Shown: in pieces, positions 24,363 through 36,163 of the stretch
How positions within the stretch are numbered: the first letter of the stretch is position 1
Layout of the letters: each line of letters starts with the position of its first letter
Assembly (NCBI GenBank): GCA_030015575.1
Contig: JASDDO010000006.1
Location: 103,842,045-103,906,044 of the forward strand
From: Agapanthus africanus
Taxonomy: Eukaryota; Streptophyta; Magnoliopsida; Asparagales; Amaryllidaceae
Direction: 5' to 3'
Length of the DNA: 64,000 nt
Made by a program: the position numbers and the translations under genes
The notes under the pieces: generated by a model
Told to the model about the DNA's origin: nothing
What the model saw: the letters and a program-made list of their open reading frames with translations, nothing else
Databases searched by the model: none

Positions 24363-25453
24363 TTATGCGCTAATTCGTTTTATATTGAAATTTGAATTGA
24401 AAGATTTATTCCATTGTAATTTTGTAATCAAAATTCGTACAAAACACTAAACGATTTGTTGTGGTTCATTGCAAGGAAATCTGGAGCTGTTGTGCAATTG
24501 AAGAAATTTTTTGGAAAATTCCAGAGAGCTTGAGTTATCAACAGCAAGCTGCTGTTGAATTTTGGCGCAGAGATTGGCGCAGTCGACCGCGGAAGCGCGG
24601 TCGGAGCCTCCTATTGCGGTGGTTCCGCGGCTAGGTGAAGCCCTCTCTGCACAAAAATTTCACTGTAAGCTTCTCACTTTCTTCTCTTATTCTCTCTCTG
24701 CTCCAACTAATAAATTTCTGCAGGCTTCTTTGCAAATAATCGCAGCGCGCAAAATAGCAAAATTAAATTGTGCTTGTTTTGATTCTTGTGGTTGTTTGCA
24801 TAATTAATACGGACATTAAGGGGCAAAGACCAAATCCAGATTAGGTGGGGAGTTCATTACCCTTCCTAAGCCCCGAAAACCGCAAAACTTGCATCCGCAT
24901 TTACCCCAATTAACTAAAAAAGATCTAGAGATGACTCTAAGGACCGTCGCGCTCACTTAGGATAGAAGAAGGCCGTGGGTAATTCATTGCTTATCCGCGT
25001 TTCTCTTGTGGTGTCTAGGCAAGTGTGTCGAAGGCTAGTGGTTACTTATTTAGGCCCACTACTTACGTAGTGGCGAACCTCCCACTTACCTGGCACTTAC
25101 CTGGCCACAGGAGAGACAAAGAGGCAGTGGAGGATTTTATCCTGCGTCTTGTCTTCTGGCAGTTAGGAGTGGTCTAGAGATCTGACCTACGCGACCCCTA
25201 GAATTAGGGTTTTGTGTGTTGCATTTGTTGTGTTGCATCATATTTTCAAAAATCTGTCCTATTTTCAAACACCGCATTCATTCATTCATTATCCCTAATT
25301 ATAAGTCAACGCTGCCACTTGTACTAACCATTTTTAGTACAAGATAGGCTGGACATGGGATTCTAGTGCCCGTTTAGTCCGCGTACCCTTTATCGACTCC
25401 GAAGTCGGTATTTCTCCATTTACTTCTTCTTTACCACTACCACACTCACATCG
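24363..25453 (+). other. Athila-like leader
   Basis: Non-coding. It holds a GC-rich hairpin (GACCGCGGAAGCGCGGTC at 24585-24602 with GCGGTGGTTCCGCGGC at 24616-24631) and, from about 24810 to 25220, a block clearly related to the leader of N-B (42697-43085): shared words include 'taaggggc', 'cacccttcc'-like text, 'ggtgtctagg', 'taggcccact' and 'cccacttacctgg'. Confidence 0.8.
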
Positions 25454-26458
25454 ATGGATCCACCTCCATCGAACTTCTTTAACCCTAATCTGCCGCCGTC
25501 CGTTGGTGCGCAGAATCCACCCCGCATCTCTCTCCAAGAGAGGTGCTATCCACTGCGAGGTCCTCTTTCGACCTGCTTATCCATTCCACCAGCCAATGGG
25601 GATAACTTTGAGATTAAACCCCAATACATCAACCTTTTACCCAAATTCCACGGACTCGAGACTGAGGACGCTTACGTTTTCATTACCAAATTTGAAAACG
25701 TATGCGCAATGATGGGTACGTCATAACTTTCAGTGGATGCTATGCGTCTACGTCTTCTTCCATTTACTTTGTGCGATATAGCCGAGAAGTGGCTATGTAA
25801 CACTACCGCACACTCTATTACGAATTGGGAAGAATTCGTCGCGGCATTCCTTAAGAAATTTTACCCAATGCAAAAGACAGCTCGAATCCGTAGCGAACTG
25901 AATCAATTTACCCAGCTCCCTACTGAACCATTCTCGAAATGCTTTAAACGTTTCAAGGATCTATTGGTTCAATGTCCTCATCACAGCATCCCGAGATGGG
26001 ATCTTTGCCGAATCATTTATGAGGGCATTAACTCAAACACTAAACAGAACCTTGAAAACATGTGTCAAGGTACATTTATGACCAAGGATGATGGGGAATC
26101 TTGGAAGTTTTTAGAAGAGTTCGCTAAAAAATCACTACAGTGGGAGAGTGGAACCCAACCATTGAATAGGGGTGGCGTACACCAAATAGATGTGTCCATA
26201 GGTGTTCGAGCTGAGATGGCAGCAATGCAAAAAAAGCTCGACGCTATGGAACACAAATTTTCTGCAGCCTCCATAAACCCAATGTCGCTCCACAAAACTG
26301 TATGTGGCTGCTGTTCTGATCCGTCTCACTTAACGGAAGAATGTCCATTAAACTATGCGTTTCAAGGTCACGAGCATACAAATGCCGCATTTCAACGACC
26401 TAGAAACGATCCATATTCTTCTACGTACAATCAGGGTTGGAGGAATCACCCGAATTTT
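25454..26458 (+). pseudogene. Athila-like gag
   Basis: Begins MDPPPSNFFNPNLPPSVG. The middle has the retrotransposon gag (capsid) signature: LPFTLCDIAEKWLCN, ITNWEEFVAAFLKKFYP and LNQFTQLPTEPFSKCFKRFK, followed by YEGINSNTKQNLE. A zinc knuckle of the form CX2CX4HX4C is complete near 26311-26352 (CGCCSDPSHLTEEC). Gag builds the particle and packs the element RNA. About one break is present. The frame continues for a few codons into the chromovirus LTR that interrupts it. Confidence 0.9.
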
Positions 26459-29400
26459 TGTCACGACCCACAGGGCACGGACGTGACTGGCACTTAAGTT
26501 TACGAAACGTCTCAAGACGTCCGTAAAATAAGTAAGCCAAAGCCCAGAAACCAAAACCAAAAAGCAAAAGAGTGAAGAAAAACCAATCAATTGAAAGCGA
26601 GTTTATCAAACAAGTCATATAAAACCTTTTTAAAAACAATATCAATTTTTCCGAAAATTTCGGCAGAGTCTCCTTTGTAAATACTGGCCCCCAAAATGGG
26701 TATAACAAGAATATATATAAATCAAACAAATATGGCATCCCCAAGCGGGAGCTAGCTCTTCGCCACAAGGCGGTCACAAATCCCACGCAATATAAAACAA
26801 CAACATGCAAAATAATCATAAAGAAGCATGAGAAAAACAGCATGTCGACTCAAGTGAGCTCGACCCCAAAATACAGCATAAAAAGTCCACAAATCTCACA
26901 GTCTCATCTCTAGGTCAATATACAACAATAATGGTAGATACAGTAGATGGAGTACACTAGATACAAAGAATATACAAGGTGGTACAAAAATAATAATATA
27001 ACCCACCTAAGAGCAAAACCTCGAGTCCAGGCAAAAGAGGCAAAAGTAGCAAGTGCGCCCGCCGCTACTGTACTGACGGAGCGGACCTGCAAAAGGCTGT
27101 GGCACAACGGGGATGAGTTGCCAACTCGTGAGTAATAAATAACATCTACACAGGCTATCGAATGCATGCACACAAGCATCCTAGCATCTAAAATACAGGT
27201 AAGGCAGGACATAATAGCAGGTATTTATGCAATATGAATATACTAGCAGGTATGAATGCAATGCGAATCAACTCATGATCTGAATGTGTAAGTATAAGAA
27301 TCATGTTTTTCCTTTAGGAATCTCTTTTGAAATACCAGCACAATACCAATAGAATCAACAAGAACCTGTATCCAGCAACGACACCTCAAAACTATCACAA
27401 ATCTCATATATCCATGTCATAGTATCTCTGGCCTCAGCCATCCGGCTGACCCATCTCAATATCACTATCTCATCATCTCGCGGCCAAGGTCGGTATCCTC
27501 TGGATATCCTCCGTGCCAAACGGTCACCGGTAGGTAATCCGTCCCCTACCAGGCTCATCGTCAGTAACACGAGCTTCTTGCCCCGGGGTACCTTACCGGG
27601 CCCACCATGTACCCGAGACGGTTCATCCAACTCCTCGAAACGGGTCTCGAAAACCACAACAAACTCATGGTGGACGACACTTACATCACTAGAAAACAGC
27701 AATTTACATATGTAAAAATATAGTAAGTTTAGAAATTTTGCGGCTTTCCCCCGAAATCCAGAAATATCACAAAATCTTAAGAAATCCTCATAAATGCATA
27801 TGCCAATGATAATGAATGCATATGGTGTCAATAATCAAGTTGCGATGTATGATTGATAGACTAGGCATGAACAAATAACATGATGAAGTACATGCACATG
27901 ATTAGCAATCTTATGATTTCATTTTAAAGAATTAAAGGCAATAGCACAGGTTAAAGCATCAATTATAGTAAAAGGTTTCAAATTAAAGGTTATCTAGTGT
28001 GGTGGCATGGCAATTACCAGGGAGTGTGTGTAAGCATGAATAGTGCACGTGCTGCATATAAAAACCCTGGCAATGGTGCAGGTGCCCTATAGAATGGGTT
28101 CGCATATGTATGTCAATATAAGGCATGGATGTAGCAAATAATCATACAAGTATTACACCCCTAATTAGTAACATTACTAAGAATCTTTTTAAGCTACTAA
28201 AACTATCGGGCGGCTTGCGCCATCCAACGAGAGTCCCCGGTAGATGTTACATCTAATCACCGGAATACCTAGCTAGTCACGTCCAATCACCGCTTTCCCC
28301 TTTCGTGCCGCGTCTGACGTCTCCGCGACCGAACCTGGAATTTACATCAATACCAAACATAAGGTACATACCATGAAACGACGCAAATCCCAAACGAAAA
28401 TACCAACGTTCACAAGCTAGATACGACGTGCACAAGGTGCGCGGAACACACGCGAAAATCGCAAAAACTAACCAAAATCGTCGATTTGGTCGCCCGGCAA
28501 AGCTAAAACCCGATCACTCAAAAATCCGCACTCACACATCCTTAGTCTCATAGGATATGCCAAAAATATCATCAAGATATTGCAAATAATTCATCACAAT
28601 ATTTTTATAAAAACCTAGTAAGCATTACCTTAAAAAAAAATCGGTGCAAACATTGCCGATTTGCGACAAAAAGACTACAACCTAACAAGAACATCCAACC
28701 GCATAACTAGTTAGCCACAACACTATAATTATAACACAACAACCATGCTTCAACCTATTTCCATACACAAACCCCTTTCTTGATTTTTCTAAAAAGCAAT
28801 AGCGATCCAAATTCACACTAGATTAACTTAGATTCGCATAAAATGGAACCACTTAAGCAAAATAACTCCATTAATTATGTTAGTGTAAAACACTAGAAAG
28901 AAAAATAACTTAATTAACTTATTAATGGTTTCTAAAACCCTAATTAAAATTCAAACCATTCACTTTAAAACCTAGATTAGAAATCAACAACAAAAATTAA
29001 CACATCAAGGTTCTAATTTAGCATATAACAACTACCAATTAACCAAAGATTGAAATTATACCTCACAAGTTCAAACCTTAGCTTTGCCTTAGCCTCCCAA
29101 GGCACCTCCTTTCTCCAAGATTTAAACCAATTGGGATGTGAGAAGAGATGGATTAAGGGTTTGCATTGGATTTGTGAAGGAAATTTGAATTTTGATGGAT
29201 TTTTGAGGTGAAAATGAAGCAAAATAGAAGGAGAAATGGGGAAAATTTTTGGGGCTGTTTTCTGTAGGAATTTGGGCTGAGGAGGGAGTGGGGAGAGGTG
29301 TGAGGGAGTTGGGAAAAAGTCAAGGTCAACCATACCAATCAACTAAAGACCCATACCCAATTAATAAATCAAAAACCTTATAAAACACCTCATTTCAACA

Positions 29401-29931
29401 CATAATAAAAAGTCAAAGGAGGCAAGGAATTTTATTCCTTGTGCTGCTGAAGTGGGCCGGCCTGGGGTGAGGGAAGAGTGAATGGGGGTTTTACAAAAAA
29501 AAATTTATGCAAAAAGACCCCCTACAAGTCCAAAATTGCAAATTTAAGCTTAAATTCAATAAATTTCGTTTTCTATAATAAAAATTAGTTAAAACTTAAA
29601 ATAAAATACTAAAAATTTATGTTACAACTAGATTTTAATTAACATGATTTTAAAGCTTAAATTTAGCCCATTTAAATTTGAATTTATCGCTAATTTAATG
29701 TATTTTCTTACCGGCTTAAAATAATATTAAAAATTGAAAAATTAGGAAAAATTTTTAAATGACCAGAATTTCATAAGTAACTCATTGGCTACTAAAAATT
29801 AACAATTACCTATCCAAATTAGGTATAATTAGTCCTAAACTGCAAAATAACAAAAAAGACGGTTTACGGAAAAATACCGAATTTTCACCGATTTTCAGGA
29901 AAACACCAAAACGACTTTTCAAGGCGCTACA
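26459..29931 (-). repeat. Chromovirus 3' LTR
   Basis: Of 3473 bases, starting TGTCACGACCC on the plus strand and ending GGCGCTACA, so on its own strand TGTAGCGCC...GGGTCGTGACA. It is distantly related to the 4-4.6-kb LTRs elsewhere in the window: shared are the 'ggtcgtgaca' end, 'gagttgccaactcgtga' (27116) and a hairpin (28013-28074). No genes; reading frames near 29013-29342 are by-products of an AT-rich, Pro/Ser-coding stretch. Confidence 0.88.
28013..28074. other. Hairpin in chromovirus LTR, equivalent to 3066-3130
   Basis: ATTACCAGGG (28013-28022) and CCCTGGCAAT (28065-28074) form a 10-bp stem with one wobble pair. Flanks 'gtggcatgg' and 'ggtgcaggtgccct' match those of the ATTATCGATGATG hairpins of the related LTRs, but the stem sequence is different. 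Confidence 0.75.
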
Positions 29932-29948
29932 ATCTTCCCCCCTTAAAG
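29932..29948 (-). other. Chromovirus polypurine tract
   Basis: On the minus strand CTTTAAGGGGGGAAGAT directly precedes the LTR start, as expected for the plus-strand primer. Confidence 0.85.
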
Positions 29949-31756
29949 AAATTCGGTCCCCGAATTTAAAAATATAACTACGCGTACCTTCTAAGAGATG
30001 GGGATATTTCTTCCTCATCTCGCCCTCGGTCTCCCAGGTGACCTCCTCGCTGCTCGGGCCACGCCAAAGGACCGTGACGGTCGGTATAACTTTCGATCTC
30101 AACTTCTTCACCTGCCAATCCAGGATGGCCACCGGCTGCTCTGCAAAAGAAAGGTCGCGCTCTAGCTGGACTGTCGGATGCTGAATCGCATGCGAAGGGT
30201 CGTGAAGGTACTTGCGGAGCATCGAAACATGGAAGACGGGGTGAACATCGGGAAAGCTGGGTGGAAGAGCCAAACGATATGCAACTGCGCCGACACGCTC
30301 GAGAATCTCGAAGGGACCCACAAATCTGGGACTAAGCTTTCCTTTTCGCCCAATCGCATCACGCCCTTCATCGGCGAGACCCTCAGAAAAACATAATCGC
30401 CAACTGCGAACTCTAGTCTGCGAAGGCGCCTGTCTGCATACGATTTCTACCTGCTCTGAGCCGCTCTCATCCGGTCTCGGATCAACTGTATCTTCGCTGT
30501 CGCCTCCTCAACAAGGTGCGGCCCCAAAATACTGCTCTCGCTGAGCTCTGTCCAACAGACGGGCGATCTGCATCTCCTCCCATACAATGCCTTGAAAGGT
30601 GCCATCTGAATAGTATCCTGGAAGCTGTTGTTGTAGGAGAACTCCACTAACGATAAATGACGATCCCAGCTACCGCCGAAGTCTAAAACGCACGCTCTGA
30701 GCATGTCCTCGAGAGTTTGAATGGTCCGCTCTGACTGTCCGTCGGTCTGCGGGTGAAACGCTGTGCTGAAGCTCAAACGAGTGCCCAAAGCCTCCTGATG
30801 TCTCTGCCAAAGTCGGCTGGTGAACTGGGTTCCTCGATCTGACACGATACAAGTTGGTACGCCATGCAACCGCACGATCTCATCGAGGTAAAGCTGGTCA
30901 TACTAAGCGAAGCTGAAAGTGGTATTCACTGGCAGGAAGTGAGCCGCTTGCGTCAATCGATCTACGATCACCCAGATGGAGTCATACCCTCGACTGGTCC
31001 TGGGTAGACCCACAAAGAAATCCATCGAAATCTGCTCCCATTTCCACTCCGAAATGGGTAACGGCTGTAGCTTTCCTGCGGGCCTCTGGTGCTCGTCCTT
31101 GACTTGCTGACAAGTCAGGCATCTCGATACAAACTCCGGAATGTCCCTCTTCATCCCATCCCACCAGTAGGTCTCTCTCATATCATGGTACATCTTGGTG
31201 GAACCTGGGTGGACACTATACACTGATCGGTGTGCCTCCTCAAGAATGTCGTGCCGCAATCCATCAGCATCTAGTACGCACAGTCTAGATCCATATCATA
31301 AAATCCCCTGATCATCAATCACGAACTCGGAAAATCTGCCATGTCCCATCTGTGCCATGATCTCTGAGCAACGGTCATCTCTGCGCTGTGCCTCATATAT
31401 ACGGTCAAGCAACTGTGGGCGTGCACGAACATGCGTGAGCTGTCCCCCTGTCTGAGTGAACTCGAACTCAACTCGGCTGTCGCATAAAATCTGCCAATCT
31501 GCTGACGACTGCCTCTGCACTGCGCGCAAATAGGATAGACTACCCCCGGGCCTCCTGCTCAAAGCATCTGCCACAACATTCGCCTTGCCTGGGTGATATA
31601 AGATCTCGCAGTCGTAGTCTTTCACTAACTCCATCCAACGACGCTGTCTGAGGTTCAGGTCTCGCTGCTGAAATATGTATTTTAAGCTCTTGTGGTCTGT
31701 GAATATTTGGCACGACTCGCCATATAGGTAATGTCGCCAAATCTTCTGTGGAAAGA
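29949..31756 (-). pseudogene. Chromovirus pol, RNase H to chromodomain part
   Basis: Minus-strand coding remains. In element order: RNase H end ([35 protein letters not shown]), integrase finger (HRSVYSVHPGSTKMYHDMR, CLTCQQVKDEHQRPAG), integrase core (PISEWKWEQISMDFFVGLP, CIVSDRGTQFTSRLWQ, FHPQTDGQSERTIQTLEDML), the GPY/F motif (GPFEILERVGAVAYRLALP) and a chromodomain-like C-terminus (WRGPSSEEVTWETEGEMRKK). The chromodomain is thought to steer insertion to heterochromatin. Several breaks are present. The piece ends where N-A was inserted. Confidence 0.93.
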
Positions 31757-32143
31757 TGTTCACACCATAATATTGTATTTTATATTCCCCATTCTTATGC
31801 ATTTTACAATGAAAATAGGTGCTTTTGACCCATGTCTGCTACATGTTACAGGTTACAGGTTCTCGGAACGAAAACAGTGAAAAAGACAAAAGACGACACA
31901 AAAAGAGACTTTTGACCAACAAATAGGAAGATCTTAGTCAAGCCTAAAAACGAAGAACGGTTCACCATCAACAAGGCGACGCAAGGTCCGGATTGTCATG
32001 GCAAACGGTTAAAAGATTGGTACAAGTGTTCACTGAAGTTCTGGAATCAATGCAGAAGCCCAACTGATAAAAAGAATGAATAAACAAGAAGCCCAGAAGA
32101 GACAGATCAAGCCCAAGAAAAAGAAAATGATGATCCCATCATT

Positions 32144-32191
32144 GGGCCGCGGAACCGCGGCCCAAGCGCGCCCATACCGCGGTTCCGCGGC
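32144..32191. other. GC-rich hairpin in N-A LTR
   Basis: GGGCCGCGGAACCGCGGCCC (32144-32163) and ACCGCGGTTCCGCGGC (32176-32191) are inverted copies 12 bases apart, about 126 bases upstream of the TATA box. The 3' LTR keeps it at 37970-38017. The otherwise similar N-B LTR has no such module. Confidence 0.9.
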
Positions 32192-32316
32192 TACTTGAAG
32201 CCCTAGTGCGCAATGATTTTTTCCATAACTCTTTGGCGACTGTGTAAAGAATTTCTAAAGGTATATTTGTAATTGTAGACATGCGGTGCAATTGTAACCC
32301 TAGGGTTTCTATTTCC

Positions 32317-32324
32317 TATAAATA
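32317..32324 (+). promoter_or_regulatory. TATA box of N-A LTR
   Basis: TATAAATA after 'agggtttctatttcc'. The same motif occurs in the 3' LTR (38143-38150) and in both N-B LTRs (41031-41038 and 47074-47081). Confidence 0.7.
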
Positions 32325-33130
32325 GGGACTCTAATTCATTGTAAACTTTATGCCTCCCTTCATTAATAAAATTTAGAAATCTTTTGGAGAGCATCGGTGC
32401 CTCTCTTTAATTCAGAAATTCAGATCTGACAACCCTGCTAGATGTTTGGAGAGAGCCATCTGTAAGTAATTTAATTTCTTGCCCTAGAGTAGATTTTAAT
32501 TCCTTGCCCTAGGTAGATTTAATTTCATGCCCTAGGAACTTGTTTAGGGTTTAGCTTTGGGGAAGGATTTTGAGAGATGAGATCTCTCATCCCTTTCTTA
32601 CCCATCAAATATTTATAATAGGACTCCATGCATACATGCACATACCGCTCCCTACGGCACTCTATCCCTCGAGGTAGCGGTGATACCGTAGTATAAAGGC
32701 CCGGGTGTGATGTTTTCAATGGAGGTTTGGGTAAGGATCTCTAAAGGAAGGACAAGAACCTAGAGGAAGGAACACCTTCCCGAACGGATCTAATCCACTT
32801 TATTGATAATTACCATAACTCCTCACAGATCTTCATTCGGGTAAAGAAAGCGTTGAGATTTACTACCATTTCCAAATCATGTCTAAACCTAGCCCTAGCA
32901 AGAATAGATTTAGTTAATTGCCCAAGAATAATTAGGTTTTTAGATTTAATAACAACTTCGAACACCCTTCGGAATTAACTCGTAAGAACGAATCGGAAAT
33001 TCACAAAATTCCTGTGGACCGACCCGTACTCACCGGCTAGCTGCAAAGCGACGCCGTTCTTGATTGCGGTTACAAATATTTTTGATCTATCTTTTAGAAA
33101 GCGCAAGCACGCTAAAGCAAATTAATCAAA

Positions 33131-33148
33131 TGGCGCCGTTGCCGGGGA
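33131..33148 (+). other. N-A primer-binding site (tRNA-Asp)
   Basis: TGGCGCCGTTGCCGGGGA, identical to the site of the Athila-like element at 24345. Confidence 0.93.
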
Positions 33149-34009
33149 TGGCGTAGAACTTTCCTTTTCGAAATTTCGGGTTAATCTTAATTAAAAAAAT
33201 CATAAAAATCTAAAAAACCCAAAAATTATAAAAATATATCAATTGTTATTTTTTTGGAAAGGGTACTTTGTTGTGTGAATCTTGCAGGAACAATCGATAC
33301 GGATCTGGAAAAATCCAGAAAGCGAAACAGAAATCAAAAGATTGGAACAGAGGGGGATTTTCAAAACAGAGAGGCAGAAAAATTTTGAAGCCCCAAACTC
33401 CCCAACCCGCCGCGATTCCGCGGCCAATACCCACCTTAGGCCGCGGAAACGCGGCCGTCTTGACGATTCGTTGCACCAAAAATTTTGTGGGGATCTGTGC
33501 CATCAAGAGGAGCGCGGAAACGCGGTGGGAACCAGGATTTGCCGCGGAAGGGCGGCTCCACAGTGACGTCATCAGGTGAAAATTCCTCTGTAAGCTTCTC
33601 TGGTCTTTCTATGGAGATCTAGATATATCTTTTCCGAAATATTCCTGCAGGATTTTGTGCGCCTTCAAAATATTCTCCCTTCCATATAACAAGTCTTGTG
33701 CAGGATTATTTGGGCCCCGCTTGAACTAAATTGATTGCAAGAAATATTTTGTTGTTGCATGTCTTTTCTCAAATATCTTTTTGCAACAGTTTTTTCCAAA
33801 TAATGATTCTTGTGATATGCTTAAGATAATAACCAATTGCAAGTAATATTTTGTTGTTGCATATCTTTTCTCTAAAATCTTTTCGCAACAAATTTTCAAA
33901 CAAAGAAAAAGAAAAAAGGAAAATTTTTATTAGAGAACTTGCAAACTTTAGCCCCAAATAAATCCTTGCACCATCCAACCTTCCTTTGTGTCACCTTTCT
34001 TCTTTTAAC
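33149..34009 (+). other. N-A leader
   Basis: AT-rich, non-coding. Two pairs of GC-rich units lie inside it: CCGCCGCGATTCCGCGGCC (33407-33425) with GGCCGCGGAAACGCGGCC (33439-33456), and GCGCGGAAACGCGGTGG (33512-33528) with GCCGCGGAAGGGCGGC (33541-33556). The Athila-like leader block found in N-B is missing here. Confidence 0.82.
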
Positions 34010-36163
34010 ATGGGTACCCCACATAAAAAATCATTAGCCGAACTTTGGTATCCTGAACCTAATTTTGCGTCGTTCGGCAATTTGTTCAGTCAATTTAAAG
34101 ACGATCCTTCCTTGCCTAAAATATCTTTGAAAGATCAGATAGAGGCATCTAGGGGAAACAGTTTGACTTTTCAACCCACTTTGTGTCAACCAAGTCAACC
34201 ATTACCACCTACATATGTTGACACCACTTCTTTGAGTCCTTCTGTAACTCCTAGGCCGATGTCTATTGCTGAGCATATTGCTCAATCTCATAGCCGATCT
34301 TTCACCCCTCTCCACACATCTAGTTCTAGAAAATCTTTGAAAGATCACATAGAGGAGTCTATAAGAAATAGTTTGACTTTTCTACCCACTTTGTGTCAAC
34401 CAAGTCAACCTTCACCACCTACATATGTTGACACCACTTCTTTAAGTCCTTCTGTAACTCCTAGGCCGATGTCCATTGCTGAGCATATTGCTCAATCTCC
34501 TAGCCGATCTTTCACCCCTCTCCACACATCTAGTTCTAGGGATCAACAAGACTATTCACCTCTTTATCCACATGTTGACCCTACCCCAGTCCAATCACCC
34601 ACTTCCTACCAGTCCTACCCGACCTTTCCACCTTCACTAGACACTGCTTCTACACAGCCATTAGGGAGTTTCACATATCCAAACAATTTCTAATCTTTTA
34701 CCGAAACCCCCTCACCACCCAAGTCTAGTTTGGAAGAGGCGTTGGAGGCGTATATCGCAGCAACAAATAAAATGGTTAGGAATGTGGAAGCGTCCGTGGC
34801 CACCCTTATGCAACCTGCTGAACCGGTAGCTAGTTTCCCGCTAGCTCCAAATTTTTCAATGTATGAGGCGGCAGTTGGACAGAGTGGGAATGAGAGAGGA
34901 TTTTCAAATCAAACCTACCCTTACCCAATTGAAGCCCACAACTCCAGTTTTCCATCGATTGTCCCTAATGATTAATCAGTTGAAAATAAAAATGAGTTGT
35001 GCGATTTTGTAGTGTTTGATTTGCCAGATTGTGAGGAACCCCTTTCGAGTGAAACCGCACCCAATCCGTTTGACCTTTATATTTTCCATCTAGAACCTAA
35101 ATCGATAAACATCCATGCTTTTGAGGAGGTGTCTAAAGAAATTGACTTTCACTTGATTGAGGATATAGACGCCGGGAATATTTCGGATGATGAACCTGTC
35201 GATTTAATTGAAATTTTATGTTCAAATCATCATCCCGAATTATTAAATGTTTCTCCCGAATCTCATATGCGTCTTGATTTTGATGATAATGGTATGGATG
35301 AGTTGAATATTGAGGAGAATTATGAGGATAATATTGAGGAGAGTGGTGAGGATCATATTGAGGTTGAACCATTTTTCTTTGATGTGTCGGATTTTCCAAT
35401 TCATCCTCTTGAACCTTTACCTAAATCACCCTCCCTCTTTTCCATCGTTCCGACCACACTTCATTTCACGCTTGACGACTGTGAGCTTGAGAACCTTTCC
35501 TTTGAATCTGACACAGTTGCCACAGCCGATGACACTTATGAGTGTTTCACTTTTTCGGACGATGTTGAAGTTTCACCGCCCGAGTTTGAGTCCTTTGCAT
35601 TTTCAGATGAGTTAGTTAATCCTTCAGACTCGGTTTCTTACAGTCGTTTCGAACCATTGATGGAATCTTTCCAGTTCGACACAGTTTACTACGGTGAGAA
35701 TGAGACTATCCCTAATTCACTCCCTTTCGTCTTTCCCATTGTTCCGACCGAATGAATGACCGTTACGCTTTCTTCCCTTATACCAAGTTCGGCGTACCCA
35801 TGTTTTCTTGCGAATCTTGAGGGATTTGACCCCATTTCCCGACGAGTTGGTAGGTTAGCGCAATCGCTTTTAACACATCGGTCATCACAAATTGCGCTAA
35901 TTTATTCACTCAATTTACACCCTCAAGATCGCACTCCGTTTCTTTCTCCTTTCCGCCATTCTTCTCCCCCACCGAGACCATATTCTACCATTCTTCTTTC
36001 CACACGGTCTCGCGTGCTTCTCATTATCTTGCACCAACTATACCATTTCCACGATAAGATTTTTGAATGGTTGGTGTTAACCTTTGGCTTGTGTAAGGCC
36101 AAGCTTAAGTTTGGGGGAATCTTTGTATATATGGATATATATTTTTGTTTTCTTTTTCTATAA
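34010..36163 (+). pseudogene. N-A long reading frame, unknown protein
   Basis: Starts MGTPHKKSLAELWYPEPNF, the same start as N-B at 43239, and stays in one frame for about 700 codons with about three breaks. The first third is rich in Pro, Ser and Thr (LCQPSQP, PPTYVDTTS, MSIAEHIAQS); a short possibly helical stretch follows (EEALEAYIAATNKMVRNVEA); then an acidic part (NIEENYEDNIEE) and a hydrophobic C-terminus ending in WLVLTFGLCKAKLKFGG, whose last codons overlap a polypurine tract. I see no zinc knuckle, protease, RT or integrase motif. Function unknown; a particle-associated or accessory role is only a guess. An in-frame 210-base tandem duplication (34121-34540) is present in this copy only. 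Confidence 0.8.
34121..34540 (+). repeat. 210-base in-frame tandem duplication
   Basis: Two units, 34121-34330 and 34331-34540, each from TCTTTGAAAGATCA to TCTAGTTCTAG, about 93-95% alike by eye. The period is exactly 70 codons, so the frame is kept. N-B has one unit. Confidence 0.9.

Larger units (their letters stand above)
22507..26458 (+). mobile_element. Athila-like Ty3/gypsy element (left part)
   Basis: Plus-strand element made of a 1.84-kb LTR (22507-24342), a tRNA-Asp primer site (24345-24362), a leader of about 1.1 kb and a gag region (25454-26458). It inserted into the copia-1 LTR and is itself cut at 26459 by a chromovirus. Its pol region and 3' LTR are not in the window. The tRNA-Asp primer site and the gag type are those of the Athila/Tat branch of plant Ty3/gypsy elements; I favour Athila. 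The visible part is a fossil with about one break in gag. Confidence 0.85.
31757..33128 (+). repeat. N-A 5' LTR
   Basis: TGTTCACACC...TTAATCA. It contains the GC-rich hairpin 32144-32191, a TATA box at 32317-32324 (CCTATAAATAGGG), and a U5 end with CCTGTGGACCGACCCGTACTC. Confidence 0.93.

Noticed and set aside
29013-29342. Pro-rich host gene on the minus strand
   Set aside because: Lies inside the chromovirus LTR, with no recognisable domain and overlapping frames of similar length.
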